From positions 16,182,001-16,246,000 of the forward strand of contig NC_088321.1 of NCBI RefSeq assembly GCF_910592395.1: a stretch of DNA of 64,000 nt. The letters run 5' to 3'. Positions within the stretch are counted from its first letter, which is position 1, and the number at the start of each line of letters is the position of its first letter. Positions 10,206 through 22,733 of this stretch are shown here, piece after piece. The stretch is from Lineus longissimus (lineage: Eukaryota; Nemertea; Pilidiophora; Heteronemertea; Lineidae). The translations under genes were made by a program, and so were the position numbers. Under the pieces are notes generated by a model. The model did not search any database. It was not told the origin of the DNA and saw nothing but the letters and a program-made list of their open reading frames with translations.

Positions 10206-13200
10206 ATGCCTTCAGAAGTTGTTCCTCTGTACCTCGGCCATGCCATGGCTGATCTCAACAAATTGGCCGATATAACACATAAAGTTACAAATGCGAAAGT
10301 GTAAGTATGCTGACAGTGTCTTGTCTGTTCCTATAGGGCCTTGCAGGACAGGAGATGACACTCTTCTGACTGATGTACAGCCTCCAAACTTTCTCACCAT
10401 TCAAAGATGTTGTGTTCTCAGAAAATAGCCAACTGCATGGATGGATAGCAAGGAAGAATGAAATAATTCCCTACTCAAGTATCTCATGAGAAAAAAGGTG
10501 GCCAAAAAGTTACCCAAAGAACCCTTGGCCTGTTCTATGATGTTATTTTTCTCCTGAGAAATGTCTTTACAATAAAGAGGCATGAAACATGACTGGCACT
10601 GTAATATCAGTTTTCATCCATGGACACTTCACGCTTCAGGTTCATCAAATCAGCAGACAAAGTCTACAGCACAGCCGTTGATGCTCAGAAGAAGGGAGAT
10701 GAGGAAAAGGCGTATGTGATGTTCATGAAGTATTTCAACATCATCACTCTTGTAAAGAAATCACCAGATTTTAGGAAGAATGCTGTAAGTTGACTCAGTT
10801 GTCTCATTCATGGCAGTAAAATGATTTCCTCATGAAGCCCGGATCAACAGCTACGACCATGATTGGCTTATAACATGATGACTGGAAGACAGTAATGTGT
10901 ATGTGCTCGCTATTTTAGACCATGAAAATAAATATCTGTAGATTTAAAGGAGAATGAAAAACTAATGGTTTTAAAACCAAAATTGGGACAGGAAACATGG
11001 AAATCATGCATTTCTATTCTTAGAATTGTTTGTGTTATTTTTTTCAGGAATTCTTCAACAAGTTGATCAGCACCAGTAACTCACTAAAGGCAATTGAAGC
11101 AGCAGAGAAGCTATCAACCAGCCTTAAAGACAGGTAATCATTTTAGAATTTCTGACCAATTGTCCATAATTAGGTCAATGAAATTAGTCTTAGATTTCTT
11201 TAGTTGAGTACGATAATGAGTATGTGTTTGGTATAGCACAGGGAACTTTCATATGTTTAGTATGCAGTTGGATTCAGTTACCAAAGTAGTAAAGTAACCG
11301 TCTGTTCGCAGAAGTGAACATTGTTAGCACCAGCAGTTAGGAAACAGCTTGTGGTACAGATAGCCTCAAAAGAAAAGGTACCTAATGGGTTGGAGTGGGG
11401 TTTTGATGTTGCCCATTAAATCGATGACATTTTTCTAAGAAATCAACTTGATGAATGTTCATTTCAGGTATGATCTCCTCAAAGCTGAAGAAGTTAGTTC
11501 CAAATTGGACAAACTGGAAATTGAAAAGAATGACAGGGCAAAGAAGACGTTAGAGACTAAGAAACTGGAGGAAGAACAAACAGAGATCGAGAAGGAGACA
11601 GTCGAGGAGAAAGGTTAAACGCCATTCTCTCTCTTTGTCATAATGGTGACCATGGTTCATACATACAGGCCTTAATGTTACTGTCCTGTATGAAAACTAC
11701 TACGCCTATTGTGGTTCTTCTATCTAAGTTTGGGACAGTCATATTTACTTGTGAAGGAGATTAGTGAGCCTGAAACACTCTAAAACATACATCTTGCCAC
11801 TGACAAGTTACCAAGTTATCAAACATAGCGTTACAACTCATTGAATTTATGCATGAAGAAGGTGCATTTGGTTGTTTCAGAAGTTGATGACATTCCCCCA
11901 GGAGCAATCACCGTGCCTCAGACCTACAAATACCTCATGAACAATGAGATGAACATCATTCTGATGGACGTCAGGCCCGCCAAGGAGTTTGAAAACTCCC
12001 ACATCAACAGGAAGAACTGCATTAGTGTACCTGTGGAGATTATACCACCAGGGTAAGTAACAACAATGTATAGCATTTGATTTCATTACTGTAAGTGTCC
12101 CACTGGTAGGTAGAGGCCTACACCTTGACAGAGGTCAAGATTTTGCTTTATGTCCCTAGTCTTACTCTGAGTTGTTCTCAAGCTCCCAAGCAAAGTTCTT
12201 GACAAGAAATCTTTCCAAATGTTTCATTTTCAGCCGGACGGTGACCTACATTGAACCAGAGCTACCAGCAGCCTCGAAGGAACTCTGGGCCAAACGTGGT
12301 GTGATGGATTATATCATTCTGCTCGACTGGAATAGTAACATAGATCACCTGATGCCAGGCACCTCACTCAGGACTCTTAAAGATGCTATTTTCAAGGTAG
12401 CGTTTGGTGTTATGAGATTCCAAAGTTGGTGATGTTTGTCAAAGCCCGCTACAAAACTCGATGCTCCTAATCTATGGTCAGAATTTCACTTCTAATCAAA
12501 GTTACAACACACATGCGCGCTAAAAGAGTTATAAGCTTAGATCAACTTACACAATATTGGTGATTTCAGTTTGATTCGAGTACAGTCATTCGGAGCGAGC
12601 CACTTGTCTTGGAGGGAGGCTATGAGAACTGGTTGCTACACTACCCGACAGTGACGACCAACGCCAATGTCCCACTGACACCTTCGGTTAATAAGACACT
12701 GACCACTAATCTATGTAAGTGCCTTCTTACATCTATCATAATGACCTGTATGATATGCATGCTGCAATATTGGACTGAAGGAATATTTGTATATTCAGGG
12801 GCATCGACTTGTTTTAGTTGGCGCAGATATCTATCAGGTACAAGGGCAAGTTTTAGATCAGACAATAAAAGCTCATCTCAAATGCTGCAACGGAATGAAA
12901 ATATGCGGACATAGTCTGCATATTGAGGGGCAGCGTCCACATGCTGGGAGAGTAAAGGTTTCAGGAAGAAAGAAAGAATCATTTCTCATGTGTTTCTAAT
13001 CATCTTGATAACATTTCAGTGGATTTTGACTACCCTGACTTTGAGGAAACGTTCATGCCACCGACACCGAAACCAGACCCACCACAAGCAAAACAAAACA
13101 ACACAGACATCGCTGTAAATAACGTGGCTCAGATAGATGTCAACACGCCTGAAGCTAATAAAATACCAACAGTAAACAGGGCGTTGAAACCTAAAGTTGG

Positions 13201-16200
13201 CCAAGGACAATCACAAATGGACGCCTTAGAGAATAATTCCTCGGCGTACATTCATAATAAAGTTGATAACGGTTTCTTCATCGATAACTTGGGGACGAAA
13301 AATACCAATGAACCTGCGCCCTCTAACGTCGATATCGCAAAATCACTGCCCAAGTCGCAAACAATGGATAATATTGACTTGGATAAGTTTATCAGTCAAG
13401 CAAGATCCCCGCCTAAAGTGGACCGGGCGGTCAAACCGAAATTGGACCGGACGGAGAAACCAACTAAACCAACCTTGTCCCAGGAAGCAGAGGTGCTGGC
13501 GCAAGATCTGAAGGATCTTCACCGGATCAAAGTGGAGCGTGAGACGGAGTTAGAGCATTATAAGAAAGAACAGGAGAGAGTGATATTGGAGCACAAGGCA
13601 CGGCTGGCAAAACTGAAGGTGAGGTTGGCCTGATTATTGGTTTACGCGAAGATGTTAAGTCAATTTGAAGATCAGAAACTTGAAAGATTCAAAAACTTCT
13701 CCATATTATACTTAAAATGATCCCACTTATGACCACTGGGGTCGCAATGTTGCTGAGAAAGACTTAGATTTCAACTTAACAAAGAAAATGAATCACTCTT
13801 TCAGGATGAGGAGAAAAAGATGGAAGAACTGGAACAGATGCGACACAAGGAAGAGAAGATGGTCGCAGACTTGATGCGCGAGAAACGTCGCATCCAGGAA
13901 GAGATCTCCGCGACCAAGGAGAAATATCTAGAGGAGGAAAGGTCGAAGGTTGAGGAGGAGAAAAGGAAGTGAGTAGTTTAGTTTATGATTCTACTTGACC
14001 TGGTTGAGGGGGGGTGTTATGATTCCACTTAACCTGGTTGGGGGGGGTTATGATTCCACTTGACCTGGTTGAGGGGGGGTTATGATTCCACTTGACCTGG
14101 TTGAGGGGGGGGGGTTATGATTCCACTTGACCTGGTTGAGATACTCTGCGTGTTTTTCCTAATGGACGTAACTGGAGATAATACCGAGTTAAGTTAATGC
14201 CAGTGTTAGTGACCTCACTTGTTCTGAACAACCACACCCTGGATTTGGTTTACCATGTTCACCAATATCGACTTGGTTGTCATTATTGCAGACGTGAGGA
14301 GATCGCACGGATGGAGGAACGCGAGAAGCAGAAGTTACGTCTGCAGGAGGAGGTGACCAGGATGAGGACGGAGAAGAAGATGAAGGAAGAAGAGAAGAAA
14401 GTCACACCACCACCACCAGAGGAAGTGAAACCGTCGGTCGTTGATTCACCTAATGAACCGCTGCCGGAGAGCCCTAAAGCTGAAAAACAGGTAATTAACA
14501 AGTGACCAGTTGGACAGACAGAGAGGGGGGGTATTTTCTTGTCCCCATTTCTCTCCACAGAATGACAAGGGACAATAATGAGGTGATTTCTTCAGAACTG
14601 AATCTAATCTTTTGTTTTCAAATGGCTCCATGAAATGTAAACTTGTTATCCAGCTGTAGACTTCAGCTCCATCCGTCAGAATCACGTTTCAAGATCAAGT
14701 GAAGCTACACCTAACGAACCTGGTCTGTTTCCTTTCAGCCAACCCCTCAACCTTCCCCACAGAAACCAGAGATGCCTGAGGTCTCAACCAGTCCAACAGC
14801 AGACAAGTCACTCTTGGAGGACAACATCCCTGGTGAGACTACACACCTTTGATCAAACTCTTAGAGACTTTCTCCCAGTTAGATTGGTTGTAGAAAGTGT
14901 TGGGAATCTTCTTGTTTGATGTACAAATAATGTATGCATAAGGCCTGTAGCCATTAGTTTAGGAAGTGTCTTGTGTTTGGAGTGTCTAGTGTATTCAGTC
15001 TCGGTTACTCTCCTCACATACCAAGGTTAACCCCTTCCTTCCAACAGAAAATAAGGGAAGAAATCCTACTGATACTGATAAGGTACCAGGACAACAAGTT
15101 GAAAACAACGCGTGTCAACTTTTCTTTCGTTCTGTTTGTCCAATGGTACTTTTCCTCAGCCTTTCTATCAGAGTTTCACCATCGTACCTGTATGAATCCA
15201 TCTGCACCTGCTTCTAGAAACAGCATTTACTCTCCATGCATGTTGCTTTTAGAACCCACAGTTAAACCAGCAGCCCCAGAAAAAAAATCATCCTCCGAAG
15301 GTCCTGCTATGCCTGCAGGTTGGGAGAAAAGATTTGATGCCAAGAATTCAAAATATTATTACATTAATCATAAGACAGGCACGACACAGTGGAACCCACC
15401 AGAGAAAGGTAACGAAAGAGACGCACATATGTCTAGCTTGTCTGTTGGTTTCAAGTACCCCCCTTGGTTAGCTACTAGGCTGTATCACTGTGCCACTAGG
15501 CTGTATCACCCAGGCTGAATGCCAGGGTAGATTCTTTATGCAAGATGGGAAGCTAAAAATCTCAATGAGGCCATAAAAGGGTACAGCAGAACACAGTTGG
15601 GAGGGAGGGGGGCACACAAATGAATATTTTGAGAATGATTAGAGACCAGTTTTTCCCTCGACCTATTACCTTACAAGACTGTCACATGCTACGTCTGTCT
15701 TTGGGTGCAAGAGGTCTGAGTAGGCCTTGGCTTGATTGAATTTGATTTCAAATTTCAGGTTCAGATGCCAGCATCCATACCGCAAAACTGAGGGACGAAC
15801 CTCAGGAGAGGAAACTGTCAGGGTCCGGATCTGGTATGCGGAGGTCAACGTCAACACCAAACATAGCGAGTTTGGCAGACGATGCGGAGGCTATGCCAAG
15901 ACAGGAACCAAAGCCAGCGGTCAGCAGGGTGGTCAAACCAAGGTATGGGTGGTCAAACCAAGGTATGGGTGGTCTGACTAGCTATAGGTGTCATGTGCCC
16001 TTGGTGCTTGGAAGATGTTTCATGGCCATTTATGTCTGGTTGCATCAGTTAGGCAGCTGTGATGGTTGGAATCTTCAAAGAGTAATAACTGGTTAAAAAC
16101 CTTTTTGAGTTCAGATGCGTCCACTAATTCTTCCACTCATCTTTTTGTGCTATATCTTCCAGGGAGTCACCGAAGCCATCAATGACCAACACGTTCCTGT

Positions 16201-19200
16201 CCCTGGATGCTGACAAGATCATGAGCCTGAATCCAGACTACGGGAAATCGGTACGTCTCTTGTCAAAGTTGGTAGTGGTTTGGCTGGCCAAGAGTGATGG
16301 CTGATGGAACACAAGGTTCTCAAGCCAGCTTCATCCAAGCCCTATAAAGCTGAGGTCAATCAAGATGCAGTTGTGGGTCACAAGAGAAATACTTCAAGTT
16401 TGACTTAAAAGTTGGGAGTGGCCAATCATGCATTGTGGCTGGCTGACTGCATGTCCCTTAGAATGTTAACATGCCATAAGCTTCATTGACCCATAGGCCC
16501 TTTCTTTCAGGAACCAGGACTGACAGGCCTCCGTAACCAAGGCAACACATGTTACATGAACTCAATCATCCAGTGCCTGAGTAATACCGTGCCGCTCATA
16601 TCCTACTTCCTCTCTAATAACTACAGACTTGACATCAACAGGTAACTATTGGAACTCTTGGTTTGAATTGCTTGTGACCTCAGGCAAGTCACTTTACTGA
16701 CACGCCCACATGTACAGGTACTCAATGATCCAGTGCCTTAGTACTGGTACATAAACATCAGGTATTTGATTGTTATGTATTGTAGGTAAAAAGAAAACCT
16801 TCTTGGTCCAATAAAAGTCACCTCCTCTATCAAAAGAGAGAGACTCTGACCTGCTGTTTTAACCTGAGATGTTGAAACTGATACTAATTTCGGTCGACAA
16901 TATTTTCAGAGAGAATTTCATGGGTTGTAAGGGTGAGGTGGCCGATGAGGCAGCGCTGGTGATGAACGCCCTCTGGTCGACACATTATCGTTCAGTCACG
17001 CCGAGAGATTTGAAGGTAAGATATCGGCCATTTAGTTTACAAAATCCACAGATATCTTTGGAACAAATTACAAGAACGCTGTCCGATCGATGACAGGACT
17101 ACCGACCGCATCCCTATGAGAGATGCCACTTTTGCTGTCATCTCATTTTAAGTTGTCTTTCAGAAGAGTGTCAGTATGAATTATCACATCGATGTCTCTC
17201 TTTCAGCACACAATCAGTCGCCACCAGCCGATGTTTGCTGGATACATTCAGCACGACTCACAGGAATTCCTCTGTTACATCCTGGATGCCCTTCATGAGG
17301 ATCTAAACATGGTAAGCATTCTCCATCATTTTAACTCATTCAGCGCAATCTGACCTAGGTCTACTTCAAATCGACGCTATTCCCAAACAATTAAACGCCT
17401 GGGAAAATGAGGCAGTTACATGTAACTGTTATTTGTCTGTGTACTTTTCAGATCAAGACTCGCCCCAAGGTTCCTGTCCAGGAGACAGATGGCGTACCCG
17501 ATCATATAGCGGCAGAGGTCGCATGGAAAACATACAAGCTCCTGAACGAGTCGATCATCGTGGAACTATTTCAGGTAACATCTTCTTTCAAGTCTTGCCT
17601 CTGATTGCCGCAGTCCTGAAGACTTGTACAAAACCTTGGCAGAGAACCCAGACCTACCAGGACATGGAGGTCTTCAAGAGAAGAATTAAAAAACACACCC
17701 CGGGGATTGCCCTCTGTCAGATTGTTCTTCAACTGTCATCATCTTTCAGGGTCAGCTAAAGTCAACTTTAATGTGCCTTAAATGCCGCAAGACGTCAGTG
17801 AAGTTTGAGACGGTCATGCATTTATCACTACCCCTGCCTTCCTCCAGTCGGTGTACGATGCACGTAAGTTGACCTTCTCTGGCTGGTGACATCCGACAAG
17901 AGGCGAGACGGCCCAGGGCGTGAAAGCTCAACAGGTTACAGGTGGATGAGTCCACTTCAAGGGGCCTCAGTAGGCAGACAAGAGGTGATAGGTTATATTG
18001 TGGCACAAAATGGTGACACTAATATGCAGGTGAATGTGGAATGGTGACATCCCATGCTTTCCCTGTAAAGAGTAGCCTGTGTAGATCATTAACTTGGCAG
18101 TGACTGCTCATATCTCATTATACAGTCTCTCGTATCACAAAGTTTGCCAGGTATGGGTATTGAACATTCGCTGATTCCTCATCCCCGATGAATTAGACAA
18201 GGTGACTTTCAACACTTGGCTTGACAAACCAGGGTGTTAAGCTTCATTAATGGACGAGTCAACTTCACAGGGTAAAAAAGTGGCTGATTGATCATTATTG
18301 GATTCATACTTTCAGGATTGTCTGAACCTGTACCTGAAAGAGGAGAAGCTGAGTGGGTCCAGTAAGTGGTTCTGTCCACAGTGCAAGACGAGGAGGGAAG
18401 CGTCCAAGAAAACCGAGATCTGGAAGCTGCCGGCTATACTGTTGATACATCTAAAAAGGTACAAGACTGAACGCAGTAATTAGGTTCCACTGACTGCTTC
18501 TGATAACAGAAGCATGTTGCTACCTGGAAGGTCAGGCCAGGATGATCAGGAGATCAGGAGATCTTCCAGCCTTGTTGAAATATGATTTGACAGACTGATA
18601 CTTTTGTAACTAACTTTCTCTCCAGGTTTTCAAGTGATGGTTCATGGCACCAGAAACTGAACACAGCTGTGGACTTTCCCCTTCACAGTCTCGACCTGAA
18701 GAGATATGTGAGAGGTCACCGGGTCCGGCCAGACTACAGACTCTATGCTATCTCGGTAAGTATTACAGTCCGGCCAGACTACAGACTCTATGCTATTTCG
18801 GTAAGTATTAGCCATCTATCTACTGCAAAAATGTTGTCTTTAAACTGCTTTCGTTCTGTCTATCTGGACACGATGTTGTAACTTCCCAATTACAAATCTA
18901 CAGATAGCCTTTTTTCAAACACTTTTCCTCATTTTTCCAGAACCATTATGGGACCATGGAGGGTGGACACTGTAAGTTGCATTTTCTATGAAAGTTTTGG
19001 ACTTGGGCAAAAAGTGCCCTTTACCCAGATCAAGTAGGCCAGAGTCTCATTCTGACTCAATCAAGCTGACCTTGTTTCTCACTGTACACACCATAGCCAG
19101 CTCTAGTGCATTACCTTACTACCCATAGGCAGCATGTCAGGCTTCATTGGACCCGATTGGACCTGATCAGAGACAATGGCCTTTACCAACAGCTTACCAT

Positions 19201-20045
19201 CATGTAATTCACTATTAGCATTGAGCTGTTCTGTGGTTGTGTCAACTGCTAATCCCTTCATTGTGCGACACACTGCAGTGTAGAGTGCTCTCACCTGACG
19301 TCATCACTTAGGGGGACAGACAAAAGACAGCAAGTCCAATTGACCATGACACCATTTGATTCAGTTAAGTCAGGCACGACAAATCATTGTTCTGTCATCC
19401 AACATGGCTGAACCTGAACACAAACTGGTATGTTCTTGGGATCATTCAGACACTTGACAACCCACAGTGTAGACTGTCTGAAACACCAGGAATGAAAACT
19501 ATTAGAAGAACCAAACGAACTTTAAAGCATCAATCGAGCTTGGATTACCAACAAGGCCTCACTCCCACTGTACTCAGCACAGCCAGCTAGTCTAGAAGAA
19601 GACTTAGATTATGTTTCATTTCAGATACGGCGTACGCATACAACTATCTGAGGCGATCGTGGTTGAAGTTTGATGATGCAGACGTGTCATCCATCTCTGA
19701 GAGGAATATCAAGGTATTGTTCATGGGGGGATTGACACAAAACATAGGACCCAGTATAGTAGTCTTACCTTGGTTTTCTGTTCAATTTTTGATGGGGGCA
19801 TCTTGTGTCAGCAGCTTTTCCTCAAGTTGTCTTCCGTTGAAACTTTAGATCTCAATCCTGTTAAAAATCAATGTATTTAATTTGATATTTTCTCTCGTTT
19901 CCATGGAGTTTTTCCTAAGTAAGTTTAGTTTGTATTTTAGTCTGATCGTAAACATCTACCTTCTGCTTTTCAGACGTCTGCTGCCTACACCCTGTTCTAC
20001 ACATCCATCCCAGACCCAGACAGACGCATGCATGGTAATGTGTGA
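10206..20045 (+). CDS. USP8: USP8, endosomal ubiquitin-specific protease
   Basis: Twenty-four coding exons (10206-10300, 10640-10784, 11048-11133, 11468-11613, 11881-12052, 12234-12396, 12570-12714, 13020-13618, 13805-13968, 14292-14490, 14739-14832, 15253-15408, 15759-15942, 16163-16250, 16511-16641, 16910-17015, 17207-17311, 17452-17574, 17750-17863, 18316-18458, 18626-18755, 18941-18971, 19625-19713, 19974-20045). Every phase agrees; the product is 1,159 aa (human about 1,118). The start is the first ATG after a 5'-UTR acceptor at 10191-10192. Domains: N-terminal helical/MIT-like domain about 1-120; rhodanese domain about 165-300 ending in [14 protein letters not shown]3-binding motifs PTVNRALKP (about 367) and PKVDRAVKP (about 449); coiled coil about 470-640; WW about 690-719; 14-3-3-type RRSTSTP about 749; USP domain 813-1155 with Cys box [13 protein letters not shown] (C826), zinc-knuckle pairs CLKC and CPQC, His box GGHY (H1106) and FDD (D1123). 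Family role: deubiquitinates ESCRT-0 and endosomal receptors. Confidence 0.96.
13975..14141. repeat. Minisatellite in USP8 intron
   Basis: Five units of about 32-35 bp, TTATGATTCCACTTGACCTG plus GTTGA and a G-run of 7-10. It lies between exons 9 and 10. Variation is mainly in G-run length. Confidence 0.85.
15253..15408 (+). CDS. USP8: USP8 exon encoding the WW domain
   Basis: This exon joins exon 11 as G|AA and exon 13 as G|GT, so it is in frame. It encodes a Pro/Lys-rich linker, then [20 protein letters not shown] and [13 protein letters not shown]. That gives both signature tryptophans (about W692 and W714), the aromatic YYYIN strand and the trailing proline: a canonical WW fold that should be able to bind PPxY or phospho-Ser/Thr-Pro ligands. 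In human USP8 the same position reads PSGWAKFLDPITGTFRYY.., with the second Trp missing (family knowledge), so the vertebrate domain looks degenerate. Confidence 0.85.
15934..15972 (+). repeat. 20-bp tandem duplication across a USP8 splice donor
   Basis: The block GTGGTCAAACCAAGGTATGG occurs twice, so two identical donors (CCAAG|GTATGG) lie 20 bases apart, after 15942 and 15962. The upstream one keeps frame with exon 14. Use of the downstream one would add 20 nt and shift the frame. Confidence 0.85.
18723..18812 (+). repeat. 45-bp tandem duplication of a USP8 exon end and donor
   Basis: The last 33 bp of exon 21 plus 12 bp of intron are duplicated with one difference, so a second TCG|GTAAGTATTA donor lies after 18800. 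The 45-bp extension is open and in phase. It would insert 15 residues ([15 protein letters not shown]) just before the catalytic His box [11 protein letters not shown]. The shorter form matches the family and is taken as the main product. Confidence 0.85.
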
Positions 20046-20900
20046 GGACCTGATGACATTTGAAGAGGCTCGAGCAAGCAGGAACACTCGTATTCACGGA
20101 TGAGACATTTCCAATATTTGGAGTTCGTTTTTCCCCGGCCTTAAAGGACTTTATTTGACAGCAGAAATGGAAAGCTCTAAGCCTCCGCTCCCGTAGAACT
20201 TTCGGATTTTCAAAATTGATGGAATATAACCATTTTATAGGCATAGAATATTGGCTCTCCAGGCTGCCAAAGGGGAACTTGTCTAGTCAAAAGGAATGGT
20301 GTAGGTTTTACTGCACTGTGTTATAGTCTGTAACAGGCACATTGGGCATGTGGACTCTGATATTGTAACGAGGAGCGGGTCACTTTGTAAACCAAGAATT
20401 GACCTTTGATATAATTTTCTTTGCAGTTCTGACCTCTTCAATGCAAAACAAATATGAATTGTGCTATATTCTTCTGTGATCACTTCATGTATATAATTAT
20501 GTAAATAACTACCAGTAGTTGTACATGTATATAGATCTAAATAGTCACTTATTGTTGTGTTCAAGGAAAAAATTTTGGTTTCAAATTGAGGGTCAAAACC
20601 TTGCATGGAGTCCTTGTAACTGTAGAGCAAACAGCACCCACGCATCCAGAATTAGATGTCACCACATCCTGAGAGATCAGGGGTCAAAGATTGAACTGAC
20701 ATCCTCGGCTCCAGTACTTCTTATGACTTTAATGAATAGAAATGGCACTCAGAAATCCTAGAACCAAGGTTGCCTCTGATGATTGGTACTCACATGATCT
20801 ATATAGTTGGTATTTTCACAGAATATCACCTGATTTTCACATTCTTGTTTGTACATAACGTTATTTCTGTTAAATCATCTAGGTGTAGAGATTGTCGACA

Positions 20901-20906
20901 AATAAA
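20901..20906 (+). promoter_or_regulatory. USP8 polyadenylation signal
   Basis: AATAAA lies about 855 bp downstream of the USP8 stop codon. No further USP8 exon is seen beyond it. This would give a 3' UTR of about 0.9 kb. Confidence 0.6.
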
Positions 20907-21105
20907 CTTAACCTACAAAATTAACCAATTTTTGCTTGTTATGTGTTAAAAGTCTTGTATGCCTGTACGAGCATTTCATGTTCAAAAGTGACTTAATAAT
21001 AATAATAAAGTTAAATTTATAAAGCGCTGTTTCCATTTGAAAATGTTCAAAAGCGCTCCCCACTTCTGTTTCGATTGGTGTAGAATTGTCTTAGTTGCGA
21101 CAGTG

Positions 21106-21490
21106 CAATGCAGTCTTCAATAGTTGTGACTAATGCAGTGTTGTCTTGGAGGATTGTGACTAATGCAGTGTTGTCTTGGAGGATTGTGACTAATGCAGTG
21201 TTGTCTTGGAGGATTGTGACTAATGCAGTGTTGTCTTGGAGGATTGTGACTAATGCAGTGTTGTCTTGGAGGATTGTGACTAATGCATTGTTGTCTTGGA
21301 GGATTGTGACTAATGCAGTGTTTTCTTGGAGGATTGTGACTAATGCATTGTTGTCTTGGAGGAATGTGACTAATGCAGTGTTGTCTTGGAGGATTGTGAC
21401 AACTTCAAAGCTGTCTTGCATGGTTGTGACCAGTGCAAAGCCATCTGGGACATTATTGACCAATGCAAAGACGGCTGTGACCAGTGCATA
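21106..21490. repeat. 30-bp minisatellite
   Basis: About ten near-perfect copies of TTGTGACTAATGCAGTGTTG plus TCTTGGAGGA run from about 21123, then about three diverged copies to 21490. The period is a multiple of three and the unit lacks stops in some frames, so repetitive ORFs appear on both strands. There are no spacers, so it is not a CRISPR array. Confidence 0.92.
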
Positions 21491-21549
21491 ACTGCATTGG
21501 GTGCTTCGAATAACCTAGGTTTTACTCACCGAGAGACAAGAGGAGCACC

Positions 21550-21640
21550 CGGAGGAACTAATGTGGTGTAGACTCGTGGCTCGGCCCTGGTTTGATTCCA
21601 ACAGTCTGGGTGAGGCAGGTCCCTTGCCTCACCCGACCCT
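21550..21640 (+). mobile_element. Possible tRNA-derived SINE fragment
   Basis: TGGTGTAGACTCGTGGCTCG followed by GGTTTGATTCC resembles a pol III A box and B box at tRNA-like spacing. No tRNA cloverleaf or clear tail is evident. Low confidence. Confidence 0.25.
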
Positions 21641-22697
21641 GGTGTTAATGGTCAGAATGCTCGGGTTGTAGCGCTGATTGAGCAGCTCATCCGTGGTCTT
21701 CTGAAAGGTTTCAGAATAGACCAGGGTGAGAATGTGAAGTTGGAGGACACCTCCGCCACAGTTGATATCAGACTATAAATCCAAACCTTAGTTTTTGATG
21801 AGGTCTTTGGGCGGTGATTATCACAAGTCACTGATGCACTTTTGAAGATGAAAGAAAAGCAACAAAAGTCAAAATCTGATGTAAAAATGTCACATTTATT
21901 TTTTCTAAATAAATGCTGCTATGTACAAGAAGAAGGAGACCAACCTGACCACCCTGAATACAAAGAATGGAATTGTCCAATAACTGCAACTGGACAAGTC
22001 CAGTCTGAAAATAGGAGTGCAAGTTTTAAACCTGACCACCCTACAGTTTCGGAATCGACTTGCCAAATGAATACAATGGACCAGTCTATTCAGAAAACAA
22101 GGGGTACAAGTTATGGTAAGTGGCAGTATCATGGACCATGGCTCAGAGGTGGAAACAAAGCAGACCATTTTTGCAGGGGTGTGAGGTTGTCAAACGCATA
22201 TGTTAACCCTTTGAGGACCGGCTGCAAATTCCAAAATTGATAGAAAACCACTTAGTTGGGATTCACTTCAAAGCTTTCAAGACTGGATCAACTTCGAGAT
22301 TTTCTTTTCAATTTAAAAAGAAATTCCACCGACTTCAAAGGGGTTGATTTCTTGATTCCCGGCAAATACCGTATGACGTCATAAAGTTAATGATACAAGT
22401 GTATAAAATCTAGTGAAAATGGCTACAAACCGCAGGCGCCTCAGTCCCTAACAAACATGGTCGCTCTGTCCAACGCCCCGAACCGCGAGTAGAGACAAGT
22501 TCTTGAGAGATTTCTGCAGAAAAAAAGAACGCTAACTAAAAATACCTACGCTACTATTTGATCAAAGAAGCCAGACTAACCGTTTTTTATTTAAATTTAT
22601 TCCGCTACGCTACTTTGTAAATAACCGTACCTTACACCATCCAATCAGCGTGAAGAGTCGATTCTCCATATTGCTGAGGGTCCTATAGGTTGTTTGG

Positions 22698-22733
22698 GCC
22701 AATCACAATGGGTGCATCACCCATTGCGATTGG
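22698..22733. repeat. Palindrome containing CCAAT boxes
   Basis: GCCAATCACAATGGGTG and CACCCATTGCGATTGGC pair across a 2-base loop with one mismatch. Each arm carries a CCAAT/ATTGG motif. Confidence 0.8.

Noticed and set aside
15048-15091. Extra USP8 exon between exons 11 and 12 (after CCAACAG)
   Set aside because: Its exit phase would not match exon 12, while exon 11 joins exon 12 in frame directly.
21106-21490. CRISPR-like array
   Set aside because: Units are contiguous with no unique spacers, and the host is an animal genome.
21047-21491. Repetitive ORFs on both strands (VTNAVLSWRI / TALVTILQDN type)
   Set aside because: Produced by a 30-bp tandem repeat whose period is a multiple of three; no splice context or start supports them.
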